Below the pieces are notes generated by a model that did not search any database, had not been told where the DNA came from, and worked only from the letters and a program-made list of their open reading frames with translations. Positions 49,792-58,978 of a DNA stretch of 64,000 bases are shown here, one piece after another. A program made the position numbers and the translations under genes. Every line of letters starts with the position of its first letter. Position 1 is the stretch's first letter. This DNA comes from Microbacterium sp. zg-Y625 (GTDB lineage: Bacteria; Actinomycetota; Actinomycetes; Actinomycetales; Microbacteriaceae), in contig NZ_CP126740.1 in NCBI RefSeq assembly GCF_030246925.1, positions 3,162,001 through 3,226,000 on the forward strand. Direction: 5' to 3'.

Positions 49792-51306
49792 TCAGCTCGC
49801 GCGGTCGCGCCGGCGACGCGGGCGCTGCCTCACGCGCCGGCGCAGCCGCTGCGCGCGGCTGGGCGACGCCACAACCGGCACCGGCTGGGTCACGACGGCG
49901 TCGACGGCCATCGATCCGTCGACCGGACCGATCACGGCGATCGGCGTCGTGGGGGTCACCGTGTCGGGCCGCACCGGCATGCCCGCCAGTCGCCGATGCT
50001 CGCGGATGTAGGCCGGAACGAGCAGCACCACCGCTCCAAACCAGGCCAGCGGGTTGCTCCAGGCGACGCCGGCGAAGCCGATGAGCCCGCCCAGCACGAC
50101 GGCGGCGGCCACGCGCATCACCAGCTCGATCGCGCCGGTGACGGTGGGGATGAGGGTGTGGCCGAGGCCCTGCAGGGCGCCGCGGACAACGAAGAGCACG
50201 CCCAGCAGGCTGTAGCTGACGCCGTTGATCACCAGCATGAGCGAGGCGAGGCCGACGACGGCATCCGCCCCCTCCCCGACGAACAGGCGCACCACGCCGC
50301 TGCCGAACACGACGAGCAGCGCACCCACGACGACGGACGCGGCGATCGACATCCACACCGCCTGGACGACTCCGCGGCGGATGCGGTCGGGCCGGCGCGC
50401 GCCGAAGTTCTGCGCGACGTACATCGAGACGGCGAGGCCCAGCGACTGCAGCAGCGCCACGGCGAGGGAGTCGACACGCGATGCGGTGGTGTAGGCCGCG
50501 ACCGCGTCGGCGCCGAGCTCGTTCAGGCGCACCTGCACGGCGAGGGCGCCGATGGCGATGATCGATGCCTGGAAGCCCATCGGAAGGCCCAGTCGCAGGT
50601 GGTCGGCGATGTCCTCCCACGACACCCGCCAGTCGCTGCGCCGCATCTGCAGGGCGGGGACGCGGCGGCGCACGAATTCCACGCACAGCACCACCGACAG
50701 GCCCTGGGCGACCACCGTCGCCAGCGCTGCACCGCCGACCCCCCAGGCGAGGGGTCCGACCATCAGCACGACGAGGCCGACGTTGAGCACGCAGGCGATC
50801 GTGAGGAAGATCAGCGGCGTGCGCGAGTCGCCGATGGCGCGGATGATCGCCGCGAGGTAGTTGAAGAAGAGCATGGCGCCGGACCCGAGGAAGCTCACCT
50901 GGGCGAAGACGGTCGCCTGCGGCATGAGCTCGGCCGGCGTGCGCAGCAGCAGCAGCATGGGCTCCGACAGCAGCGGCCCGGCGATCGTCAGCAGCACGGT
51001 CGCGACCCCGGTGAGCATGGTGCCGGCCGCGACGGAACGGCGCACGCCCGCCGCGTCACGCGCCCCGAACGCCTGCGCGGTGGGAATGGCGAAACCGGTC
51101 GTGAGACCCCATACGAATCCGAGGAGGAAGAAGAAGAGGCTTCCCGTCGCCCCCACGGCGGCGAGCGCCTCGACCCCCAGCCACCGGCCGACGACCACGG
51201 CGTCGGCAAACTGGTACATCTGCTGCACGATGTTGCCGAGCAGCAACGGCACGGAGAAGAGGAGGATGACGCGCCAAGGGCTGCCGGTGGTCAGGGACGT
51301 GGACAT
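49792..51306 (-). CDS. MATE-family efflux transporter
   Basis: 504 residues from ATG 51304-51306. Twelve membrane segments in two six-helix halves, starting SPWRVILLFSVPLLLGNIVQQMYQFADAVVVGRWLGVEALAAVGATGSL, the MATE signature. The second half begins IADHLRLGLPMGFQASIIAIGALAVQ. A long basic tail (residues 445-504) has RRRVRQRPRRRRD. It exports cationic drugs by ion antiport. The upstream region holds two inverted repeats. Confidence 0.94.
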   Translation of the reverse strand: MSTSLTTGSPWRVILLFSVPLLLGNIVQQMYQFADAVVVGRWLGVEALAAVGATGSLFFFLLGFVWGLTTGFAIPTAQAFGARDAAGVRRSVAAGTMLTGVATVLLTIAGPLLSEPMLLLLRTPAELMPQATVFAQVSFLGSGAMLFFNYLAAIIRAIGDSRTPLIFLTIACVLNVGLVVLMVGPLAWGVGGAALATVVAQGLSVVLCVEFVRRRVPALQMRRSDWRVSWEDIADHLRLGLPMGFQASIIAIGALAVQVRLNELGADAVAAYTTASRVDSLAVALLQSLGLAVSMYVAQNFGARRPDRIRRGVVQAVWMSIAASVVVGALLVVFGSGVVRLFVGEGADAVVGLASLMLVINGVSYSLLGVLFVVRGALQGLGHTLIPTVTGAIELVMRVAAAVVLGGLIGFAGVAWSNPLAWFGAVVLLVPAYIREHRRLAGMPVRPDTVTPTTPIAVIGPVDGSMAVDAVVTQPVPVVASPSRAQRLRRRVRQRPRRRRDRAS

Positions 51307-51375
51307 GCAGGACTTCCGGGGAATCTGGGGACGGGTGACGCCGGAGCGGCGAAGGCGACGGGCCATCCTATCGCT

Positions 51376-51397
51376 GGATTCGAATCGATTCGAATCC
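51376..51397. promoter_or_regulatory. Perfect 22-bp palindrome upstream of the MATE gene
   Basis: Two adjacent copies of the self-complementary GATTCGAATC (51377-51386, 51387-51396) flanked by G and C make a perfect palindrome. It is AT-rich against its surroundings and 70 bp from the MATE start, a typical place and size for a TetR- or MarR-type operator. Confidence 0.55.
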
Positions 51398-51419
51398 CGT
51401 GCGCCCGGCCCTCCCTCGC

Positions 51420-51486
51420 CGAGAAACCGCTTCTGGGCTGAGACATCACGCACCGCGTGGTGTCTCGCCCCGAACGTGGTTTCTCG
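51420..51486. repeat. 67-bp imperfect inverted repeat (cruciform-like element)
   Basis: Two 32-bp arms (51420-51451, 51455-51486) around ACC match at 25 of 32 positions without gaps. Outer 9 bp (CGAGAAACC/GGTTTCTCG) are perfect and inner 12 bp differ once (GAGACATCACGC / GCGTGGTGTCTC). It lies in the intergenic gap between the divergent MATE and alcohol dehydrogenase genes. It looks like a dispersed palindromic element rather than a terminator. Confidence 0.7.
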
Positions 51487-51600
51487 CGGGAACCGATGGC
51501 CTCTGATGATCGCGGTCCCCAGCCCCGGGGTCTATCGTGAGCGGCGCCGACCACACGCCCCGGGCGACACCACGGAACGAACGCAACGAAGGAGACGCGC

Positions 51601-52620
51601 ATGCGCGCAGTGATCATGCAGGCCGCAGGAGACGTGCGCGTCGAAGACCGGGAGAACCCCGTGATCATCGAGCCCACCGACGCCATCATCAAGCTCGCGG
51701 CCAGCTGCATCTGCGGCTCGGACCTGTGGCCGTACCGGGGCGCCGACAAGGTGAACCGCACCCCCATGGGGCACGAGTACGTCGGTGTCGTGACCGAGAT
51801 CGGCGGGGACGTCCGCACCGTGAAGGTCGGAGACTTCGTCGTCGGGTCGTTCTTCGCTTCGGACAACACCTGCGAGATCTGCCGCGCCGGCTACCAGTCG
51901 CGCTGCGTGCACAGCGTACCCATGGGCCGCATCGGCACGCAGGCCGAGTACGCGCGCATCCCCCTGGCCGACGGCACGCTCGTGGCGACTCCGGGTCAGC
52001 CGGATGCCGACCTGATCCCGTCGCTGCTGGCGGCATCCGATGTGCTCGGCACCGGCTGGTTCGCCGCCGTCGCCGCAGAGGTCGGCCCCGGAAAGACGGT
52101 GGCGGTCGTCGGCGACGGCGCCGTCGGCCTCATGGGGATCCTGGCCGCCCGGGAGCTCGGCGCCGATCGCATCATCGCGATGAGCCGGCACGCCGACCGC
52201 CAGGCGCTGGCCCGCGAATTCGGTGCGACGGACATCGTCGAGGAGCGTGGCGACGACGGCGTCGCCCGCATCAAGGAGCTCACCGGCGGACTGGGCGCGC
52301 ACTCGGTGATCGAAGCGGTCGGCACCCACGAGTCCATGCTGCAGGCCCTGCGCTCCACGCGACCCGGCGGCCACATCGGGTTCGTCGGGGTATCGCACGA
52401 CGTGGAGCTTCCCGGCCGGGAGCTCTTCTTCTCCCTCGTGCACCTGCACGGCGGACCGGCGCCGGTGCGGCGGTTCCTCCCCGACCTGATCCAGCGCATC
52501 TGGGACCGCGAGATCGACCCGGGCAAGGTCTTCGACCTGACGCTCCCCCTCGAGGATGCCGCAGAGGGCTACCGCGCCATGGACGAGCGCCGGGCGATCA
52601 AGGTGATGCTCACGGTGTGA
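51601..52620 (+). CDS. Zinc-dependent alcohol dehydrogenase family protein
   Basis: 339 residues. Catalytic zinc: ASCICGSDLWPY and MGHEYVGVV. The structural zinc loop reads SDNTCEICRAGYQSRCVH, with three cysteines and an Asp in the first ligand position. Rossmann motif VAVVGDGAVGLMGILAARELGA. It oxidises an alcohol with NAD(P). A GAAGGAG-type site lies upstream. Substrate unknown. Confidence 0.93.
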   Translation: MRAVIMQAAGDVRVEDRENPVIIEPTDAIIKLAASCICGSDLWPYRGADKVNRTPMGHEYVGVVTEIGGDVRTVKVGDFVVGSFFASDNTCEICRAGYQSRCVHSVPMGRIGTQAEYARIPLADGTLVATPGQPDADLIPSLLAASDVLGTGWFAAVAAEVGPGKTVAVVGDGAVGLMGILAARELGADRIIAMSRHADRQALAREFGATDIVEERGDDGVARIKELTGGLGAHSVIEAVGTHESMLQALRSTRPGGHIGFVGVSHDVELPGRELFFSLVHLHGGPAPVRRFLPDLIQRIWDREIDPGKVFDLTLPLEDAAEGYRAMDERRAIKVMLTV

Positions 52621-52655
52621 CGGCCGGAAAACCGCCCTCGCCTGCCCCTTCCCTA

Positions 52656-52666
52656 TGGTCTGACCA
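52656..52666. promoter_or_regulatory. GntR/FadR-like operator
   Basis: TGGTCTGACCA is a palindrome with a single central base, like the TGGTC-N-GACCA core of FadR-type operators. It lies 66 bp upstream of the SDR start in the gap after the alcohol dehydrogenase. Confidence 0.4.
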
Positions 52667-52732
52667 CATGCCATGATGGCAGTGAGCAGCCCGCCACCGT
52701 CGGCGGGACTCACCGAGGAAAGGCAGATCATC

Positions 52733-53515
52733 ATGGCCCGCACAGCCGTCATCACCGGCTCCGCCAGCGGCATCGGAGCGGCAACCGCGCGGTTGCTCAC
52801 CGAGCGGGGCTACCGGGTCATCGGGGTCGACATCGCCGGTGCCGACGTCAACGTCGACCTCACCACGGCCGAGGGCCGCGAGAGGCTCGTCACCGAGGTC
52901 ACCGACCTCTCCGACGGCACGGTCGACGTGGTCATCGCCAACGCCGGGCTGTCGTCGCCGACGGTCGCCACCGCGGCCGTCAACTACTTCGGCGCCGTCG
53001 CGACCCTCGAGGGCCTGCGGCCGCTGCTGGCGGCATCCGCCGCACCGCGTGCCGTCGCCACGGCCTCGATGGCGTCGCTGTTCCCGCCGGACGAGACGCT
53101 GCTCGAGGCATTCCTCACCGGGGACGAGCAGACCGCCCTGGCTCGCGCGGGCGAGCTCGCGGCCGGCACCCCTGAGCAGGCCAGCCTGATCTACGGCACC
53201 TCCAAGCGGGCACTCGCCCGGTGGATGCGGCGCGTGGCGGCGACCCCCGAGTGGGCCGGCGCCGGCATCGCGCTGAACGGCGTCGCACCCGGCGTCGTCG
53301 CCACCCCCATGACCGCCGACCTGACCACGACCGAAGAGGCCAAAGCGGCCCTGCTGCAGCGGGTGCCGATGCCGCTCAACGGCATCTTCGAGCCGCTCGA
53401 CGTGGCCTACCTCATGGCATGGCTGGTCAGCGAGGAGAACGCGCACCTCTGCGGCCAGATGATCTTCATCGACGGCGGCTCGGATGCCGTCATCCGGGGC
53501 GACTCCACCTGGTGA
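52733..53515 (+). CDS. Short-chain dehydrogenase/reductase
   Basis: 260 residues from ATG 52733 (GAGGAAAGG upstream). Cofactor motif TGSASGIGAATARLL, a short D-x-N segment VDLTTAEGR, active-site Tyr-Lys in IYGTSKRALARWM, and the C-terminal LCGQMIFIDGGSDAVIRG. Resembles 3-alpha-hydroxysteroid dehydrogenase-like SDRs, in which part of the middle is shortened. Substrate unknown. Confidence 0.92.
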   Translation: MARTAVITGSASGIGAATARLLTERGYRVIGVDIAGADVNVDLTTAEGRERLVTEVTDLSDGTVDVVIANAGLSSPTVATAAVNYFGAVATLEGLRPLLAASAAPRAVATASMASLFPPDETLLEAFLTGDEQTALARAGELAAGTPEQASLIYGTSKRALARWMRRVAATPEWAGAGIALNGVAPGVVATPMTADLTTTEEAKAALLQRVPMPLNGIFEPLDVAYLMAWLVSEENAHLCGQMIFIDGGSDAVIRGDSTW

Positions 53516-53533
53516 CCGACGCCGCCGCGTGAT

Positions 53534-53568
53534 CGGCTCCCGTCAGCGGATTACGCTGGCGGGAGCCG
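53534..53568 (+). terminator. Hairpin between the two SDR genes
   Basis: Two 15-bp arms (53534-53548 and 53554-53568) with one mismatch and loop GATTA lie 19 bp past the first SDR stop. Probably an intrinsic-type terminator. Confidence 0.7.
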
Positions 53569-53586
53569 ACGCGAGGAGGACCGCAC

Positions 53587-54438
53587 ATGAGCGCAGCGAC
53601 GAGCCGGATGGATGCCGTCCGCGGCGCGACCGTGCTGATCACGGGCGGCGCCCGCGGCATGGGCGAGCTCTTCGCCCGCCGGGCCGTCGCCGGCGGCGCG
53701 CACGCGATCGCCCTGTGGGACATCGACGAGGATGCCGCGAGCGCACTGGCATCCGCGCTCAGCACCTCGGGTGTCGACGTGCGGGCCTACCGCGTCGACG
53801 TCTCTCAGCAGCACGAGATCGTCGCCGCGCTGGAGCGCGTGACCGCCGACATCGGCGCCCCCGACATCCTCGTGAACAACGCCGGCATCGTCCGCGCGGG
53901 GGTCTTCTGGGACAACGACCCGACCCGCGACATCGAGATGACGATGCGGGTGAACACCCTCGCGGCGATGTGGCTGACCCGCGAGGTGCTGCCGGCGATG
54001 ATCGCCGACACCAGCCGACCCAAGCGCATCCTCAACATCGCGTCCGCGGCGGGGACGCTCGCCAACCCCAACATGGCGGTCTACGCGGCATCCAAGTGGG
54101 CGATGATCGGCTGGAGCGACTCGGTGCGACTCGAGCTGCGCGCGCGCGGCCACCGCCACGTCACCGTGACGACGTTCTGCCCGAGCTATGTCTCCACCGG
54201 CATGTTCGCCGGGGCGCGCGGGCCGCTGCTGACCCCGATCATGACCCCGCGCCAGGCGACGCACGCCGCGTGGCAGGGGATGGTGCGCGGCACGCCGATG
54301 GTGCTGCGCCCGTGGACGGTGAAGCTGGCCATGGCGCTGCGCGGCATCCTGCCCACCCGCGTCTGGGACGTCGTTGCCGACAAGGTGTTCAAGGTGTATT
54401 CCTCGATGGACCACTTCACCGGTCGCGGCGGCTCGTAG
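53587..54438 (+). CDS. Short-chain dehydrogenase/reductase
   Basis: 283 residues. Motifs: VLITGGARGMGELFARRA, LVNNAGIVRAGVFWDNDP, ILNIASAAGTLANPNMAVYAASKWAMIGW (Ser, Tyr, Lys). The tail has a long alpha-helical region ending VVADKVFKVYSSMDHFTG, as in SDRs that act on lipids. GCGAGGAGGA precedes the ATG. Confidence 0.93.
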   Translation: MSAATSRMDAVRGATVLITGGARGMGELFARRAVAGGAHAIALWDIDEDAASALASALSTSGVDVRAYRVDVSQQHEIVAALERVTADIGAPDILVNNAGIVRAGVFWDNDPTRDIEMTMRVNTLAAMWLTREVLPAMIADTSRPKRILNIASAAGTLANPNMAVYAASKWAMIGWSDSVRLELRARGHRHVTVTTFCPSYVSTGMFAGARGPLLTPIMTPRQATHAAWQGMVRGTPMVLRPWTVKLAMALRGILPTRVWDVVADKVFKVYSSMDHFTGRGGS

Positions 54439-54460
54439 CCTCGCCGCAGGAGGAGCAGCC

Positions 54461-55075
54461 GTGAAAGTCGACCTCAAGAAGCAGATCGCGACCTACACCG
54501 CTCCGGCGGGCGCGTTCGAGGTGGTCACGGTGCCCCCGCTGCAGTACCTCATGCTCGACGGGCACGGCGATCCGAACACGTCTCAGGCTTACGCCGACGC
54601 GCTGTCGACGCTGTATCCCGTGGCGTACAAGCTGAAGTTCTTCAGCAAGACCACCCTCGACATGGATTACGTCGTCATGCCGCTGGAGGCGCTGTGGTGG
54701 GCACAGGACATGACAGCGTTCACCGCCGCCCGGGACAAGTCCCAGTGGGACTGGACCGTGATGAACCTCGTGCCGCACTGGATCACCGATGACCACGTCG
54801 CCGACGTCATCGCGATGCTGGAGCAGAAGGGCGACGCGCCGTCGCTGGATCTCATCCGGCTGGCCACCCTCGATGAGGGCCTCGCGGTGCAGACGCTGCA
54901 CGTCGGCTCGTACGACGACGAGGCCCCGGTGCTCGCGCGCCTGCACGAGGAGTACCTTCCTGCGAACGGGCTGGTCGCCACCGGCAGGCACCACGAGATC
55001 TACCTCAACGACCCGCGCCACACCGAGGCCGACAAGCTCAGGACGATCCTGCGTCAGCCGGTCGCCCACACCTGA
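54461..55075 (+). CDS. GyrI-like small-molecule-binding domain protein
   Basis: 204 residues from GTG 54461 with AGGAGGAG 5 nt upstream. Core features: KVDLKKQIATYTAPAGAFEVVTVPPLQYLMLDGHGDPNTSQAYADALSTLYPVAYKLKF, DYVVMPLEALWW and LHEEYLPANGLVATGRHHEIYLNDPRHTEADKLRTILRQPV. This is the single-domain GyrI-like/CASH family. It binds drugs or lipophilic ligands; activity unknown. Confidence 0.9.
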   Translation: MKVDLKKQIATYTAPAGAFEVVTVPPLQYLMLDGHGDPNTSQAYADALSTLYPVAYKLKFFSKTTLDMDYVVMPLEALWWAQDMTAFTAARDKSQWDWTVMNLVPHWITDDHVADVIAMLEQKGDAPSLDLIRLATLDEGLAVQTLHVGSYDDEAPVLARLHEEYLPANGLVATGRHHEIYLNDPRHTEADKLRTILRQPVAHT

Positions 55076-55103
55076 GCAGCCCGAGCCACCGGACCGGCGC
55101 CCC

Positions 55104-56069
55104 CTACAGCGCCCGGTGCTCGAGCAGCCGGGCCAGGATCGAGCCTTCTGGGACCGCGGCGGGGTCGTACTTGTAACTGAGCTTCTGCACGATCGACAGG
55201 CGCGCCATGATGTCGGCGACGCCGGGGAACCAGGGCTCCATCATGCTCAGCTGCAGCAGGTGGCTGGCGGTGCTCGAAAGGGAGGGAACCCGCGACCACT
55301 GCCCGCGGAACTCCGGGATCAGTGAGTGAAGGGTCTCGAAGATGCGGTGATAGAGGAAGTAGTCGGGCACGTCGTCGCGCGCCTCCCACCACATCTCGAG
55401 GGCGACCCGCTGCAGCCTGATCACAAGAGAGCCCGGCACGGCGGCGATGAACCAGTTGCCGATCTCGCGATGCGTCCAGCGGGGATAGACGACGCCCGCG
55501 TCGAGGTACGTGAGGATCGCCTCGTCGAGCGGGCCGGGTAGCCAGCAGGTGGCATCCACCCAGATCCCGCCGTACTTCTCCAGCAGCGCCACGCGCACGT
55601 AGTCGGCGAAGTGCGCCGGATGGTGCTCGGCGAGCACCGACGTGACGCGATCCGGAATGGCGATCAGTTCGCGGATGCCGGCGGCGTCGAGCACACGGGC
55701 ATCGGGATGCACCTCGCGCACCCTGTCGATGCAGGCACGCACGAGCTCGGGCGCCTGATCGACGCCCGCATCCCAGTAGCAGTAGACCGCCAGCTCGTCG
55801 GTGCCGACGCGTCCGCCGTCGCGGGCGGCCAGGCGCCTGCCGTGGGACGCACGCCCGCGGCCCGCGGGCAGCCCCGCGGCGGCGCGCAGCTCGGGTACCC
55901 GCGGAGTGAAGAAGTCCGTCACGATGCGCCCGCCCCGCCGGGCGGCGACCGGGTCGACGGCGTCCTTGAACCGCTCCATCCGCGAGAACTGCGATTCCAG
56001 CCCTGCGAGGAAGGCGGCCACGGGGCCGGCAGGCGGAGGCAGGGGCCGGGCGACGCTGTCGTCACTCAT
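55104..56069 (-). CDS. Capsular polysaccharide-type glycosyltransferase
   Basis: 321 residues. It has VYCYWDAGVDQAPELVRACIDRVREVHPDARV, then HFADYVRVALLEKYGGIWVDATCWLPGPLDEAI, which matches the glycosyltransferase family with the sugar-nucleotide-binding DYxRxxLLxxYGGIWxDA motif (capsule synthesis/OCH1-like). Soluble, with no signal or membrane segment. It stands alone, so the acceptor cannot be inferred. Confidence 0.85.
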   Translation of the reverse strand: MSDDSVARPLPPPAGPVAAFLAGLESQFSRMERFKDAVDPVAARRGGRIVTDFFTPRVPELRAAAGLPAGRGRASHGRRLAARDGGRVGTDELAVYCYWDAGVDQAPELVRACIDRVREVHPDARVLDAAGIRELIAIPDRVTSVLAEHHPAHFADYVRVALLEKYGGIWVDATCWLPGPLDEAILTYLDAGVVYPRWTHREIGNWFIAAVPGSLVIRLQRVALEMWWEARDDVPDYFLYHRIFETLHSLIPEFRGQWSRVPSLSSTASHLLQLSMMEPWFPGVADIMARLSIVQKLSYKYDPAAVPEGSILARLLEHRAL

Positions 56070-56226
56070 CGGGCGGCTCGGCTGTCGCGACCGCGGGCGC
56101 CTGGCGTCATGGCCTCATCATGGCGCGCCGACGGCCGCGCAACCACCCCTTCGAGCCGTGCGGCGGCCCGGAGACGCAGGCGAGGTGGGTGCGGCGCGGC
56201 GCCCGACGGCGACGTAATCTTGTCCG

Positions 56227-57948
56227 GTGCTCCTGAACGAAACCCGCGCCTGGAACCGCTTCTACGCCGAAGGCACCCCCGTCGACATCGAGCTGCCGAC
56301 GGGCTCCTTGGTCGACCTGCTCGACGAGCGGGCCGCGCAGTACGCCGACCGCCCCGCCGTGACGTTCTTCGGCGCCTCGCAGACCTACCGGGAACTGGCC
56401 GACCGCGTCTCCCGGGTGGCCGGCGGCCTGGCGGCGCTCGGAGTGAAGGCAGGCGACCGCGTGGCGCTCGTGCTGCCGAATGCACCACAGCACCTCGCCG
56501 CCTTCTACGCCGTGCTGCGCCTGGGCGCGATCGTCGTCGAGCACAACCCGCTGTACACCCGCGACGAGCTCGAGGTGCAGTTCCGCGACCATGGCGCCAC
56601 CGTCGTCATCACCTGGGACAAGATGGCCCCGGTGATCCAGTCGCTGCCCGCCGATCTCGGCATCCGCACGATCGTCTCGGTCGACATCACCCGCGCGATG
56701 CCGCTGACGACCCGTCTCGCGCTGCGCCTGCCGATCGCGAAGGCGAAGGCCTCCCGCAACAAGCTCACCGCTCCCGCGCCCGGCACCATCCCGTTCTCGC
56801 AACTCGAGAAGTCCGCCCCGCTGCCGGCATCCACCCCTCGCCCCTCGGTGACCGACATCGCGTGCCTGCAGTACACCTCGGGCACCACCGGCACCCCCAA
56901 GGGCGCGATCATCACGCACGGCAACCTGTGGGCCAACGCCCGCCAGGGTGGGGCCTGGATGCCGCGCTTCGCACACGGCGAAGGCCGCATCTACGGTCTG
57001 CTGCCGATGTTCCACTCGTTCGGGGTGCTGCTGTCGGTGATCTACGCCGTCGAAACGGGCTCGAACGCGGTGCTCTTCCCCACGTTCGACCCCGAACTGG
57101 TCTCACAGGCGGCGAAGAAGTACCCGCCGACGTTCATCCCCGCCGTGCCCCCGATGTTCGACCGGCTCGCCCGCGTCGCCCGCGACGGCAAGCTCGACCT
57201 CTCCGGCGTCGTCTACGCCATCTCCGGCGCGATGACCCTCACCCCGGCGATCGTGAAGCGCTGGGAGGAGCTGGCCGGCAGCATGCTCAACGAGGGCTAC
57301 GGGCTCACCGAGACGAGCCCTGTCGCCCTTGCGAACCCGTTCAACTCCTCGCGGAAGATCGGCGCCATCGGCATCCCGTTCCCCTCCACCGACATCCGCG
57401 TCGTCGATCCCAACGAGCCCACCCATGAGGTGGAGCAGGGCGAGGTCGGCGAGCTGCTGATCAAGGGTCCGCAGGTGTTCCAGGGCTACTGGAACCGTCC
57501 GGAGGAGACGGCGCAGGCGCTGCTCGAGGGCGGCTGGCTGCGCACCGGCGACCTCGTGATGCAGGACGAAGACGGCTTCGTCACGGTCGTCGACCGCAAG
57601 AAGGAGATCATCATCACGGGCGGCTTCAACGTCGCCCCCAGCGAGGTGGAGAAGGTGCTGAACGCGGTGCCGGGCGTGGCGGCATCCGCCGTCGTCGGCA
57701 TCCCCCGCGGCGGCGGTGCCGAGGTCGTGACGGCCGTCGTCGTGCTCGAGCCGGGCGCGACGTTCGATGAGGATGCCGCCCGCGCCGCGGCCCGCGAGCA
57801 CCTCGCCGAATACAAGCGCCCGAGCGCCTACCGCGTGTGGGAGGAGCTTCCGACGTCGCTCATCGGCAAGGTGCTGCGCCGGCGCGTGCGCGACACGCTC
57901 ATCGCCGACCGCAACGCGGTGCGGGCCACCCCGGTCGACGAGGACTGA
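56227..57948 (+). CDS. Long-chain-fatty-acid-CoA ligase
   Basis: 573 residues, GTG start. AMP-binding motifs: LQYTSGTTGTPKGAIITHGNLWAN (P-loop), GYGLTETSPVALANP, GWLRTGDLVMQDEDGFVTVVDRKKEIIITGGFNVAPSEVE and the C-terminal acyl-transfer Lys in TSLIGKVLRRRVRD. It activates fatty acids with ATP to acyl-CoA. Confidence 0.94.
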   Translation: MLLNETRAWNRFYAEGTPVDIELPTGSLVDLLDERAAQYADRPAVTFFGASQTYRELADRVSRVAGGLAALGVKAGDRVALVLPNAPQHLAAFYAVLRLGAIVVEHNPLYTRDELEVQFRDHGATVVITWDKMAPVIQSLPADLGIRTIVSVDITRAMPLTTRLALRLPIAKAKASRNKLTAPAPGTIPFSQLEKSAPLPASTPRPSVTDIACLQYTSGTTGTPKGAIITHGNLWANARQGGAWMPRFAHGEGRIYGLLPMFHSFGVLLSVIYAVETGSNAVLFPTFDPELVSQAAKKYPPTFIPAVPPMFDRLARVARDGKLDLSGVVYAISGAMTLTPAIVKRWEELAGSMLNEGYGLTETSPVALANPFNSSRKIGAIGIPFPSTDIRVVDPNEPTHEVEQGEVGELLIKGPQVFQGYWNRPEETAQALLEGGWLRTGDLVMQDEDGFVTVVDRKKEIIITGGFNVAPSEVEKVLNAVPGVAASAVVGIPRGGGAEVVTAVVVLEPGATFDEDAARAAAREHLAEYKRPSAYRVWEELPTSLIGKVLRRRVRDTLIADRNAVRATPVDED

Positions 57949-58082
57949 GTCGACGGGGGGCTGCCTTTCCACTGTCCCGGATGAGGGAATCCGCCGAAAC
58001 GCGGATCCCCGCGGCCGAAACGGTCCGCATCCGGGCAGATCCCCGCATTCCGGCAAACCACCGCCCCGGCGCGGTGCCGCGC
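57949..58082. other. Intergenic stretch with short direct repeats
   Basis: 134 bp with no gene. GCCGAAACG occurs twice and GATCCCCGC twice, with related GGAATCCGC and GGTCCGCATCC pieces between. No clear terminator or known element could be assigned. Confidence 0.4.
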
Positions 58083-58463
58083 TCAGCGCGGATCGAGCCG
58101 CAGCGTCGTCTCGTAGGATGCCGGCCCGGTGACCGTGCCGACGATCTGCGGCCCGAAGCGGTCGTACTTGGCGTGGTAGGCGGCATCCACCGCCTGCTGC
58201 GTCGCCTCGTCGCCGGCATCGACCGCGGTGAAGCTCACCGGCCGATCCACCACGTCGGCGCGGATGCGCCCGATGCCGGCACGCCGCGCCCGCCGGTACC
58301 AGGGGTTGTCCGGACCGTACGCCGACCGGATGTACAGGTCGTCGCCGGCACGCACCCCCCAGATGGTGACGAACGGGCGGTCCGTGCCATCGGGGCGGAC
58401 CGAGGAGACCTGCAACTCCTCCGCACCGCCGATCGTCGCGAGGTCATCGGCATCCCACGGCAT
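58083..58463 (-). CDS. DUF2255-family small protein
   Basis: 126 residues from ATG 58461-58463, GAGGGGGAAG upstream. PFVTIWGVRAGDDLYIRSAYGPDNPWYRRARRAGIGRIRADVVDRPVSF is typical of the DUF2255 family, related to F420- and nitroreductase-like beta barrels. Function unknown. Confidence 0.82.
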   Translation of the reverse strand: MPWDADDLATIGGAEELQVSSVRPDGTDRPFVTIWGVRAGDDLYIRSAYGPDNPWYRRARRAGIGRIRADVVDRPVSFTAVDAGDEATQQAVDAAYHAKYDRFGPQIVGTVTGPASYETTLRLDPR

Positions 58464-58614
58464 CTCTTCCCCCTCCGGCTCGCACGGCGCAGGTCGCCGG
58501 GCGGCTGGCTCCGACCGTACGACCGGGCGGGCGAGCGCGCCAGTGTCCCCCTCGACGGCAGCGCGGTCGCGCTCTACGCTGACCGGCATCCGGACGACGC
58601 TGCGAGGTGATGAC

Positions 58615-58953
58615 ATGACCGTGATGGTGGATGCGGCGCGGCGCGATCTGCTCGACCGCGTGCTGCGGCGACTTCCGGCGGGGTCGGTGCGCGAAGTGCC
58701 GATGTTCGGCACCATCGCCGTGATGTTCGACGGATCGATGCTCGTCGCGGCCCGCAAGGACCTGGGACTGCTCGTGCACGTCAGCGCCGACGACGACGCC
58801 GATCTCGTGACGCGGCCCGAGGCCGTGCGCGCCGAGATGGGCCCCGGTCGTTCCATGGGCCCTGGGTGGATCCACATCCACCCCGATGCGGCGCAGGACG
58901 AGGGGACGCTGGACTTCTGGGTCGCGCAGGCGCTGCAGCGCCAGGCCGGCTGA
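58615..58953 (+). CDS. TfoX/Sxy N-terminal domain protein
   Basis: 112 residues from ATG 58615. Pattern VREVPMFGTIAVMFDGSMLVAARKDLGLLVHVSADDDADLVTRPEA matches the TfoX_N fold of small proteins found widely in actinobacteria. It stands alone without the second TfoX domain, so a competence role is unlikely. Confidence 0.85.
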   Translation: MTVMVDAARRDLLDRVLRRLPAGSVREVPMFGTIAVMFDGSMLVAARKDLGLLVHVSADDDADLVTRPEAVRAEMGPGRSMGPGWIHIHPDAAQDEGTLDFWVAQALQRQAG

Positions 58954-58978
58954 TCCGCCGCGTCTCAGGCTGGATGCC

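Noticed and set aside
57949..58082. Short direct repeats as a mobile element end
   Set aside because: Copies are only 9 bp, with no inverted ends or transposase.
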